Below, piece after piece: positions 45,391-52,739 of a DNA stretch of 64,000 nucleotides (positions within the stretch are counted from its first letter, which is position 1; the number at the start of each line of letters is the position of its first letter). The stretch lies in contig JAFLTY010000002.1 of assembly GCA_022509065.1 (NCBI GenBank), forward strand, positions 46,031 through 110,030. Direction: 5' to 3'. The notes beneath the pieces are model-generated. The model searched no databases and was not told where the DNA came from. It worked only from the letters and a program-made list of their open reading frames with translations. This DNA comes from Muribaculaceae bacterium. GTDB taxonomy: Bacteria; Bacteroidota; Bacteroidia; Bacteroidales; Muribaculaceae. Made by a program: the position numbers and the translations under genes.

Positions 45391-45661
45391 TCGTTCGTTC
45401 ATCGCCCGTTTGGCAAAAGCCGCCGACATTGATAACAAAGATGCGTCAAGACTGTCGCAGGCTCTCTGCGATATAATGGCGCAGTGTGCCGCCGACAATG
45501 ATAATGTGGCTATTCCGGGATTCGGCACGTTTGTCGCCGTCAAAAATGACGAAAGGGTAGTAACCGATACCGAGTCAGGCAAACGTACTTTATTGCCCCC
45601 CGAAATCAAGGTCTCTTTCCGTCCCGGTTCCCGTCTAAAAAAATCCGTTGCTCAGTCATGA
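45383..45661 (+). CDS. HU/IHF-like DNA-binding protein, divergent
   Basis: A 92-residue member of the HU-IHF family ([29 protein letters not shown], then [45 protein letters not shown]). The beta-arm region is [18 protein letters not shown], with GKR..LLPPE replacing the canonical RNP-type arm, so its DNA contact may differ from standard HU. It overlaps umuC by eight bases and the next gene by four, so it is probably translated with both. A canonical HU is encoded separately at 51959. Confidence 0.88.
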   Translation: MDNRSFIARLAKAADIDNKDASRLSQALCDIMAQCAADNDNVAIPGFGTFVAVKNDERVVTDTESGKRTLLPPEIKVSFRPGSRLKKSVAQS

Positions 45662-47085
45662 ATACTACTATACCATTGAACAGACTCGTGGCCATGCTCG
45701 CGCTTAACGAAAACCTAAGCGAGGAAGTGGCTCGAAAGTTTGTATTGAAATTTTTCAATGTTATCGAACAGACGCTGGCTGAAGGAGATGCTGTGACGGT
45801 AAAAGACCTGGGAATGTTTAACGTCACCAAATCGGGTGTTGTGTTTACCGCCGATTCGGAATTTGCCTCAAAAGTCAATAACGCGTTCGAAATTTTTCAA
45901 CCGACTGTTCTTGATGACGATTTTGATGTGTCACTTATTGATGAGGAAAGCAACGCCGGTCAGGACGCTGATGCTATTGAGGTACATATTGAGATAGAGG
46001 ACCATGACGATATCTCCGATGCTGATATTTCGGAAGTAACGGCACCATCTACTTCCTCTGAGCTAAATGAGAGTTCGGACGAACAAACGTTGATCGGGAA
46101 TGAAACAATTGAAGAGTCTTCCTCCTCGTTGCCGGTCGATGATATCTCTCCCGACGATGCATCGGCTAAAAATTTAGACGATGTACCGCGCGAAATTGAG
46201 TCGGCTGTTAACCATACGCCAGCGCAATCGCTTGTTGCTCCTGTTGTCGAAAAAACTCAGTCACAGTCTACCGAAATGGTTGTCTATACTCCCCTTGCGG
46301 TTGCCGAAAACAATGAGAGTCGTAGTAACAGGATAGGTGGCATCATTATGTGGATAGGTGTGGGTTTGGTTGGAGGTTTCCTCGCCGGTATTTTGTGGGG
46401 ATATGTTGGTCGTGACAAAATAAGTAATTTGATAAGTAGTGTCAATACAGATGCACAGGTAGTAAGTATCGATTCTGTAATACCTGCCGAACTCGATGCG
46501 AACGTCGTCGTGGCATCCGATTCGACAGCATCGGCAACAACTCTTGATGAGGCTGTCGTCGAAAATGAACGGCCATCCGTAGCTGCCCCCGTTGTTGAAA
46601 TTCAGACTATATCGAAACCGGTTGACCTTGTCGCTACGCATGTAAATGATAAAACTCCTTCTCGCAATGATTTAGTTTCCACTAATGTCGTCGCCCAGTC
46701 TGAAACTGTAACAGAACAACCGGCTCCTGTAAGTCAAATACCTACCACGTTGGCTCCTGAAAGTGTATCTGAAGTTCAGTCAACAGCTCCTATAGTTGTC
46801 AAGAGGGAAAAAACAGAGGCGAAAACTTCTGGAACATTCGATAAGGCCAGTCTGCACCAGCACCTCATCAAACTGGCACGAGAACATTATGGCTCCAAGG
46901 AGTATTGGGTCTATGTCTATCAAGCTAACGCCAGCAAATTGCGCAAACCCGAGCAGGTTCCGGTAGATATCAGTCTCATCATTCCTGATTTTGATGAGTA
47001 CCGCACTTCCGACGACAACAAGCAGAATCTGGACGACGCCAAGTATATGGGCGCGCAAATCTATTCACGCTATTTCAGCGAATAA
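45658..47085 (+). CDS. HU-domain membrane protein with LysM-like C-terminus
   Basis: A 475-residue protein. Residues 1-95 are an HU-like domain (LSEEVARKFVLKFFNVIEQTLAEGDAVTVKDLGMFNV). A long acidic, Ser/Thr-rich stretch (96-220) leads to one membrane helix (about 226-250, GGIIMWIGVGLVGGFLAGIL). A second linker of about 145 residues is followed by HYGSKEYWVYVYQANASKLRKPEQVPVDISLIIPDFDE (about 410-447), which resembles a LysM-type peptidoglycan-binding fold. By topology the HU end would be cytoplasmic and the LysM-like end periplasmic. HU-fold/SPOR proteins are known in Bacteroidales. This one may link DNA or a DNA-bound partner to the wall. Confidence 0.8.
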   Translation: MNTTIPLNRLVAMLALNENLSEEVARKFVLKFFNVIEQTLAEGDAVTVKDLGMFNVTKSGVVFTADSEFASKVNNAFEIFQPTVLDDDFDVSLIDEESNAGQDADAIEVHIEIEDHDDISDADISEVTAPSTSSELNESSDEQTLIGNETIEESSSSLPVDDISPDDASAKNLDDVPREIESAVNHTPAQSLVAPVVEKTQSQSTEMVVYTPLAVAENNESRSNRIGGIIMWIGVGLVGGFLAGILWGYVGRDKISNLISSVNTDAQVVSIDSVIPAELDANVVVASDSTASATTLDEAVVENERPSVAAPVVEIQTISKPVDLVATHVNDKTPSRNDLVSTNVVAQSETVTEQPAPVSQIPTTLAPESVSEVQSTAPIVVKREKTEAKTSGTFDKASLHQHLIKLAREHYGSKEYWVYVYQANASKLRKPEQVPVDISLIIPDFDEYRTSDDNKQNLDDAKYMGAQIYSRYFSE

Positions 47086-47196
47086 ACTCGCGAGTTTTTC
47101 TTTTTAGCATTCCTGAGTAGGTTCTTCCCGGTGGCACGTCACCATGCTAACACTGAGTCGATGTGCACATATTTTTTTATAAGTGCCCTCTAAGCA

Positions 47197-48228
47197 TCAG
47201 GCGTACACATTAAACTTTCGGAGGCGCATCACGGGATTATAGCTTTCTTTGGCGTGTCGGAGTCCTTCATCGCCACAATCTTCCTCGCGGTTGATGTATC
47301 TTACATACGGGTGGCGGTGAGTCATGTATTGGGCATATAACTTGTTGATAGTTTCGCCGCTTCCCGCTATTTCGTGATTCATCTTTTCAATATGTATATA
47401 TAGGGTATCTCCTATGACTTCACCGCAAGTATAGGCGCAAATCTCTCCAGTCTCATCTCTTAAAACGGCGCCTTCGAAGGGATAACGGTTATAATGATTC
47501 AGTACATAGGTGCACTGTTCTTTCTCGTACTGCGAGCTGTCATCATGACCCGGTTCGCTCTCGGGTGACATTCCTGTGTGAAAAAGAAGTACTTCGGGTA
47601 TAAGGGCGTCGCTTAGAGGCTCAAAAACATAATTCGGATTTTCGGTCATAAAACGGTTGACGTGATTACGCTTCTTGTTATATTTCTTTCCTGTCAGTTC
47701 GGCCAAAGCCTCTGCTTCGTAGAGATAATCCGCCCAGTCCACAAGTTCTTCAGCTGTACCCGATGTGATGGACATGAGATAATCCAATCTGTCCTCGGGA
47801 ATGGCTGAGAAAAGCGGTTTGATATCGTAATATGCGCAATATTCCATTATCAGACTTACAGAATACTCCAACGGGAGTTGGCCTATCGGCAACGAGAATG
47901 CGGTCTTGTTCTCATCAGTCTCGCTCACGCCTTTAATAAACAGTGTGTCGCTATAAACACAATATTCATAAGCGAAACGGTCTATCCACATAAAAATGCC
48001 ACCGATAGTGTAATCGCAGGTGCGTGATTTGGCATCCTGTATCAGCGTGTTGATTAAGGGTAACGTGTCGGGGGTGATTGCGCGAAACTGCAGTAAGGGC
48101 AACGTTTTGAGTTGCTTCTCAGTTGGCTGCTTTTCTGTATCTTCAAGTTGATAGATAGTGTTTTTAATCGTATTTAAAACGACATCATCAACTTCGTGTC
48201 TAACCGTATCCTTGATATATGTTTCCAT
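47197..48228 (-). CDS. DUF2156 protein (phosphatidylglycerol lysyltransferase-like GNAT)
   Basis: A 343-residue soluble protein with two tandem GNAT-like halves. The N-terminal half has TCDYTIGGIFMWIDRFAYEYCVYSDTLFIKG. The C-terminal half has KKYNKKRNHVNRFMTENP, GEICAYTCGEVIGDTLYIHIEKMN and HPYVRYINREEDCGDEGLRHAKESYNPVMR. This is the DUF2156 pattern also found as the catalytic part of MprF. No membrane part is present, so lipid lysylation is not implied; related proteins are uncharacterised. It converges with the HU-membrane gene and has 281 bases upstream shared with the next gene. Confidence 0.85.
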   Translation of the reverse strand: METYIKDTVRHEVDDVVLNTIKNTIYQLEDTEKQPTEKQLKTLPLLQFRAITPDTLPLINTLIQDAKSRTCDYTIGGIFMWIDRFAYEYCVYSDTLFIKGVSETDENKTAFSLPIGQLPLEYSVSLIMEYCAYYDIKPLFSAIPEDRLDYLMSITSGTAEELVDWADYLYEAEALAELTGKKYNKKRNHVNRFMTENPNYVFEPLSDALIPEVLLFHTGMSPESEPGHDDSSQYEKEQCTYVLNHYNRYPFEGAVLRDETGEICAYTCGEVIGDTLYIHIEKMNHEIAGSGETINKLYAQYMTHRHPYVRYINREEDCGDEGLRHAKESYNPVMRLRKFNVYA

Positions 48229-48350
48229 AGTCTTTAAGATAATTGTGATTCCTTAATATAAAACAATAAATTAATGCGTTTTGTTGATGGCTGATAATCA
48301 GGTTGTTGGTTTTGTATCCAACTGATTGTTAAAAAATAACAGTTGAAAAT

Positions 48351-48382
48351 TTTGGGTACTTTGTGAAAATAATGTATCTTTA
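48351..48382 (+). promoter_or_regulatory. Promoter of the HTH-Usp gene pair
   Basis: TTTG (48351-48354), a 20-base spacer and TATCTTTA (48375-48382), with one mismatch from TAnnTTTG. The leader is about 120 bases. Confidence 0.45.
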
Positions 48383-48509
48383 TTGCCAAATTTGCCGAAA
48401 AAGGTTTTTTTAGAACCAATTCTCAGCTGGTATCTAAAATTTCCAACGGATTCATACCGATTGAAATTAAACATAAATATATTTATTAATAGAAATACAC
48501 ATAAGAGTC

Positions 48510-48773
48510 ATGACCAAAACAATCACATTCAATGAGCTCCGTCGGCTCAAAGACAGTTTACCCGACGGTTCGATGCACAGAATTGCCGACAAACTGAACG
48601 TTACCGTTCAGACTGTCCGTAATTATTTCGGAGGCACAAATTATGATTTTGGTAAAAACCTTGGAGTACACATCGAACCGGGTCCCGACGGCGGCATAGT
48701 TGTTCTGGATGACTCAACAATTTATGACATGGCTCTTGATATATTGAAAGAGCAACAAGCCGACGCCGAATAA
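48510..48773 (+). CDS. Small helix-turn-helix DNA-binding protein
   Basis: An 87-residue protein. SMHRIADKLNVTVQTVRNYFGG (residues 21-42) has the shape of a helix-turn-helix recognition unit. A Gly-rich segment and an acidic C-terminus follow (DMALDILKEQQADAE). Similar small proteins occur across Bacteroidales; their targets are unknown. It is separated by six bases from the Usp gene and probably shares its transcript. Confidence 0.75.
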   Translation: MTKTITFNELRRLKDSLPDGSMHRIADKLNVTVQTVRNYFGGTNYDFGKNLGVHIEPGPDGGIVVLDDSTIYDMALDILKEQQADAE

Positions 48774-48779
48774 GCTTCT

Positions 48780-49892
48780 GTGAGACTAATAACAGTTGCG
48801 ATACATACTTATGATAGGGCGGTAGCTCTGAAAAATCTTCTCGAAAAAGAAGGCATTGAAACCGTTCTCCAAAATGTCAATCTCGAAGAACCAACTGTCT
48901 CTTCGGGCGTGAGGGTACGCATACATGAGCGCGACCTGGCGCTCGCTTTGCGCGTTATCGAAAACATGGACATTTTTGTCGCCAGAGATGTCGCCGATAA
49001 CTCCGACGAAAACGTCATTCTCGTTCCGGTGGATTTCAACGACCGCACTATGAATGCCGTCAAGGTGGCTTTTGAACTGGCGCATGAACATTCTCTTGAT
49101 ATTAAGTTCATGCATACGTTCATCGATCCGCGACCGTCCGTTAATGTCCAGCTGACGCCCTCGCTCACTTACGAGGTGGGGGACAATAAGTTCCGCAGAC
49201 AGCTCGAAGCGACTGCAAAGACTCGTATGGCTCATTTCGCCGACCGGGTACGCGACATGCTTAAAGCCGGTTTACTCCCCCTCGTCAAATTCAGTACCCT
49301 TGTTATCGAAGGTGTCCCCGAGGATGCTATCGTCGATTACACAAAGGACTATCCTCCGTACATGATCGTCATGGGAACCCGATGCGCCGCCCAGAAAGAG
49401 GCTGATATGATTGGTTCTGTGGCGGCCGAAGTACTCGATAAATGTCGTTGTTCGGTACTGACCATTCCCGAGACTGCCACGTTGGACATAGATAATAATC
49501 TTCGCAACATTGTTTTTTTGACTAATCTCGACCAGGAGGATATCTTGGCTTTGGATACTATGTCACGCATTTTTGTTGACACTCATGCCAACGTGAGGAT
49601 AGTGCCTATCCAGGGTAGAAAACGTTTCTTCGAAATCCGAGGTGCGCGCGATTCGTCAGAACGTCTATTGCAATATTGTCGTACTAATTTCAGTCGTTTC
49701 AATTTCGAAATTCGTAACATAGATCTCGAAGACGGCTTTGAAAGGTTGGAACAACTCACCGAGGACGGCGATATTGATCTTATTGTGTTGCCTCATAAGC
49801 AGAAAAATATTTTCGCCCGGTTTTTCAACCCGGGAATGGCTCACAAAATCCTCCAAAGCACCGACATACCCATGTTAGTCATAAGGGTTTAA
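48780..49892 (+). CDS. DUF2007 plus tandem universal stress protein
   Basis: A 370-residue protein starting at GTG 48780, seven bases past the stop of the HTH gene. Residues 1-62 are a DUF2007-type signal-transduction module (ALKNLLEKEGIETVLQNVNLEEPTV...RDLALALRVIENMD). Two UspA folds follow, about 78-222 (NVILVPVDFNDRTMNAVKVAFELAHEHSLDIKFMH, IVMGTRCAAQKEADMIGS) and 232-370 (LIVLPHKQKNIFARFFNPGMAHKILQ). Such fusions are seen in this phylum and are presumed cytoplasmic stress proteins. The ATP-binding G-x2-G-x9-G(S/T) element is partial in the first Usp and weak in the second. Confidence 0.85.
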   Translation: MRLITVAIHTYDRAVALKNLLEKEGIETVLQNVNLEEPTVSSGVRVRIHERDLALALRVIENMDIFVARDVADNSDENVILVPVDFNDRTMNAVKVAFELAHEHSLDIKFMHTFIDPRPSVNVQLTPSLTYEVGDNKFRRQLEATAKTRMAHFADRVRDMLKAGLLPLVKFSTLVIEGVPEDAIVDYTKDYPPYMIVMGTRCAAQKEADMIGSVAAEVLDKCRCSVLTIPETATLDIDNNLRNIVFLTNLDQEDILALDTMSRIFVDTHANVRIVPIQGRKRFFEIRGARDSSERLLQYCRTNFSRFNFEIRNIDLEDGFERLEQLTEDGDIDLIVLPHKQKNIFARFFNPGMAHKILQSTDIPMLVIRV

Positions 49893-49896
49893 GCGC

Positions 49897-49941
49897 AAAC
49901 ACAAGCGCCTCGCGGTTTATCCGCGAGGCGCTTGTGTTTTT
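49897..49941 (+). terminator. Strong rho-independent terminator after the Usp gene
   Basis: A 16-bp perfect stem (49900-49915 with 49921-49936, CACAAGCGCCTCGCGG) with a 5-base loop, followed by TTTTT on the plus strand. A/T pairs outside extend it. It also separates the convergent gdhA. Confidence 0.92.
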
Positions 49942-49960
49942 GATATTTTACCTTGAAAGT

Positions 49961-51298
49961 TTAATAAACACCTTGTGCCATCATAGCGTCGGCAACCTTC
50001 ATGAAACCGGCTATGTTTGCACCTTTCATATAATTAATGTAACCGTCGGGTTCGGTCCCGTGATCCACGCACTGCTGATGTATGTTACGCATAATTTCAT
50101 GCAGACGACGGTCTACTTCCTCGGCCGACCATTGCAAGTGCTCGGCATCCTGACTCATTTCGAGTCCCGATGTGGCTACTCCGCCCGCATTAACAGCTTT
50201 GCCGGGTGCATAAATTATACGTGCTGCAAGGAAGGTGTCAATGGCTTCGGGTGTACATCCCATGTTGGATACTTCGGCAACAAGTTTCACTCCGTTGGTA
50301 ACCAGCTGTTTGGCATCCTCGCCGTTGACTTCGTTCTGTGTCGCGCATGGAAGAGCGATGTCGACTTTCTGTTCCCACGGTTTCTTGCCTGCATAGAATG
50401 TTGAGCCTGGGAACTTCTGTGCATAAGGAGCTACGACATCGTTACCGCTGGCGCGTAATTCCAACATATAGTCGATTTTTTCTTTATTCAGTCCTTCGGG
50501 GTCATATATGTAACCGTCAGGTCCAGATATCGTAACGACTTTGGCACCAAGTTCGGTGGCTTTCAATGCAGCGCCCCAGGCCACGTTGCCGAAACCGGAG
50601 ATAGCGATGGTTTTGCCTTTGATGTCTTCTTTCTTGGTGGCAAGAACTGACTGGACGAAATACAAGGCTCCGAAACCGGTAGCTTCGGGGCGGATACGGC
50701 TGCCGCCAAATGACAACCCTTTGCCGGTAAATGTGCCGGTGCATTCGTTGGCAAGTTTTTTATACATGCCGTACATGTAACCTACTTCACGACCGCCTAC
50801 GCCTATGTCGCCGGCGGGCACGTCGCGGTCAGGTCCAAGGTGTTTCCACAAATTGAGGATGAAGGCTTGGCAGAAGGCCATGATTTCTCTGTCGCTTTTT
50901 CCTCGCGGTGAGAAATCGCTGCCGCCTTTCGCGCCGCCCATCGGAAGGGTGGTGAGGGCATTCTTAAATGTCTGTTCAAAACCAAGAAATTTAAGGATGG
51001 ACAGATTCACTGAGTGATGAAAACGTATGCCGCCTTTGTACGGACCGATGGCATTGTTGAACTGAACGCGATAGCCAAGGTTGTTCTGTATCTCGCCCTT
51101 GTCATCAACCCATGTGACACGGAAGGTGATGATGCGGTCGGGTTCTACCATGCGTTCCATTATCTTGTTGCGTTCAAATTCGGGATGTTGGTTATATACA
51201 TCCTCTACTGTCATCAGTACTTCTTTGACAGCTTGTAAATATTCTTTCTCGCCGGGGTGTTTTGCCTCCAGGTTGGTCATGAAATTGTTAATATCCAT
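49961..51298 (-). CDS. gdhA: NADP-type glutamate dehydrogenase
   Basis: A 445-residue hexameric glutamate dehydrogenase that interconverts 2-oxoglutarate plus ammonia and glutamate, the main nitrogen-entry enzyme in these bacteria. PMGGAKGGSDFSPRGKSDREIMAFCQAF carries the catalytic lysine, and RPEATGFGALYFVQSVLA and GNVAWGAALKATELGAKVV form the Rossmann cofactor domain. The length and the N-terminal MDINNFMTNLEAKHPGEKEYLQAVKEV match class I bacterial GDH. It is driven by a promoter about 100 bases upstream. Confidence 0.96.
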   Translation of the reverse strand: MDINNFMTNLEAKHPGEKEYLQAVKEVLMTVEDVYNQHPEFERNKIMERMVEPDRIITFRVTWVDDKGEIQNNLGYRVQFNNAIGPYKGGIRFHHSVNLSILKFLGFEQTFKNALTTLPMGGAKGGSDFSPRGKSDREIMAFCQAFILNLWKHLGPDRDVPAGDIGVGGREVGYMYGMYKKLANECTGTFTGKGLSFGGSRIRPEATGFGALYFVQSVLATKKEDIKGKTIAISGFGNVAWGAALKATELGAKVVTISGPDGYIYDPEGLNKEKIDYMLELRASGNDVVAPYAQKFPGSTFYAGKKPWEQKVDIALPCATQNEVNGEDAKQLVTNGVKLVAEVSNMGCTPEAIDTFLAARIIYAPGKAVNAGGVATSGLEMSQDAEHLQWSAEEVDRRLHEIMRNIHQQCVDHGTEPDGYINYMKGANIAGFMKVADAMMAQGVY

Positions 51299-51397
51299 AA
51301 CGCTGAAATTTGAGTTGAAAAAGGTTTATTTTTGGTTTTTAGATTTGTGGTTGTGCTTAAGGGTTAAATCCTTGTTGGAATTTGCGTATTGATGCGA

Positions 51398-51427
51398 CAA
51401 AATTAAAGTAAAAAATTATGGTGACAA
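51398..51427 (-). promoter_or_regulatory. Promoter of gdhA
   Basis: On the minus strand GTTG (51427-51424), an 18-base spacer and TAATTTTG (51405-51398). The leader is about 95 bases. Confidence 0.5.
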
Positions 51428-51547
51428 CATATATTAGCCCAAAAATATGACTATTTGATGTTAAAAAATCTTAATATTTATCTCGCCACCTCTACCGTCA
51501 CTAACATTAACTGCATTCCCACCCATCCCAACCGCCCCATCTACCAT

Positions 51548-51597
51548 AGCTAAAACAGCTAAAATAGCTAAAAACAGCTACCTCAGCTAACATAGCT
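51548..51597. repeat. 9-base tandem AGCT repeats
   Basis: AGCT recurs at 51548, 51557, 51566, 51576, 51585 and 51594, mostly as AGCTAAAA with a 9-10 base period. It lies in the 660-base gap between divergent gdhA and HU. Two short hairpins follow: AAGTGG-4-CCACTT (51650-51665) and GTCGG-10-CCGAC (51683-51702). No gene is seen in the gap. Confidence 0.85.
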
Positions 51598-51825
51598 ACT
51601 CCACCTCCACCAGCTCAAACAATCCTATAACCCTCCGTATATAGCACCCAAGTGGAGCGCCACTTCCTCCTTTGTCATAGCGGTCGGTCACTTGCGGCCG
51701 ACAATCATTATACCCAATCTTCACACGTCCCATATATAATAATGTATAAAACCGCCTCCAAACCTACTTTAATACCCTAAAATAACTCTAAATGGCAAAT
51801 AATCAATAAAAAAATTTCCGGTCTA

Positions 51826-51857
51826 TGTGGTTATTTAAAAAAAAATTACGATATTTG
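51826..51857 (+). promoter_or_regulatory. Possible promoter of the HU gene
   Basis: TGTG, a 20-base spacer and GATATTTG followed by C, each with one mismatch from consensus. It is followed by a C/T-rich leader of about 100 bases. Confidence 0.35.
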
Positions 51858-51958
51858 CACCTGCAAAACGCAAATCACCTTGTTTTGCCTTTTGCTACTT
51901 CTTTTGGCTATTTTAAACTTATTATAAAAATTAATCATAAATCTAAATTGCTTTTCCA

Positions 51959-52246
51959 ATGACTAAAGCAGACATCGTTAACGAAATTGTAAAGACTACC
52001 GGTCTTGACAAAGCTGACGTAATCAAAACCGTCGAAAAATTTATGGAAATCGTTAAGGATTCCATGGCTAATGGCGAAAATGTTTATCTTCGTGGCTTTG
52101 GTAGCTTCATTATCAAAACACGCGCCGCTAAAAAAGCTCGCAACATTTCAAAGAATGTCAGCATAAACATCGCAGCTCACAAAATTCCTGCTTTCAAACC
52201 CGCTAAGGTTTTCAAACAGGAAGTTGAAAAGCTCCCTAGCGAATAA
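51959..52246 (+). CDS. HU family DNA-binding protein
   Basis: A 95-residue canonical HU-like nucleoid protein (TKADIVNEIVKTTGLDKADVIKTVEKFMEIVKDSM, then NVYLRGFGSFIIKTRAAKKARNISKNVSINIAAHKIPAFKPAKVFKQ). The RGFGSF and the beta-arm region are intact. It should bind and bend DNA as a dimer and is probably abundant. It begins the run HU, small basic protein, RNase E/G, an order repeated in Bacteroidales genomes as far as I know. Confidence 0.92.
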   Translation: MTKADIVNEIVKTTGLDKADVIKTVEKFMEIVKDSMANGENVYLRGFGSFIIKTRAAKKARNISKNVSINIAAHKIPAFKPAKVFKQEVEKLPSE

Positions 52247-52309
52247 TCGTTTAAATGCTGATTTTTCGTAACGAATTGAATTTTTAATACTTTTAACCAT
52301 CTCACAGAA

Positions 52310-52399
52310 ATGCCAAGCGGAAAAAAAAGAAAAGGCCACAAAATGGCCACTCACAAACGTAAAAAACGCCTGAGAAAAAACCGTCATAAGAAGAAATAA
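52310..52399 (+). CDS. Very small basic protein, AURKAIP1/COX24-like
   Basis: A 29-residue, lysine/arginine-rich peptide (PSGKKRKGHKMATHKRKKR, ending LRKNRHKKK). The pattern KRKxHKMxTHKRKKRLRKxRHK fits the AURKAIP1/COX24 domain, seen in mitochondrial ribosomal protein mS38 and small bacterial ribosome-associated proteins. By this likeness it may be a small ribosomal subunit protein. It lies between HU and rng, 63 bases behind HU. Confidence 0.8.
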   Translation: MPSGKKRKGHKMATHKRKKRLRKNRHKKK

Positions 52400-52612
52400 T
52401 CTTCCGTAAAGCGGCTGAGTACTCTTCGTTTAATTACTTTCTAACGAATTACTTTGATTATCTCTTGATAGCTCGCCGCATCGTGGTTTTTTCGGCGGAT
52501 GGAGACGCAAAACATCTTATGCGCTCCGCCTTGAACAAAACATTTTTGTGATAGAACAAACTTTGGGATTATGGGGACAACGATGTTGTCGCAAATCACC
52601 GCGGTTTGTTCT

Positions 52613-52620
52613 TATCTTTG
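52613..52620 (+). promoter_or_regulatory. Predicted -7 box of rng
   Basis: TATCTTTG followed by TG matches the Bacteroidetes -7 element. No good -33 element is seen. The 52400-52739 gap also has a 7-bp hairpin (52493-52530), perhaps ending the upstream transcript, and no gene. Confidence 0.45.
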
Positions 52621-52739
52621 TGACAGTATCCCTCTTTTAAAGAACTGGTTTGACTTTTATAAAATTCAATAAATTCAAACCGCTTCAAAACTTTCTTTGT
52701 TCTTCAAGGCACCGCATATTTTTGATATGTTGGGTTAAC

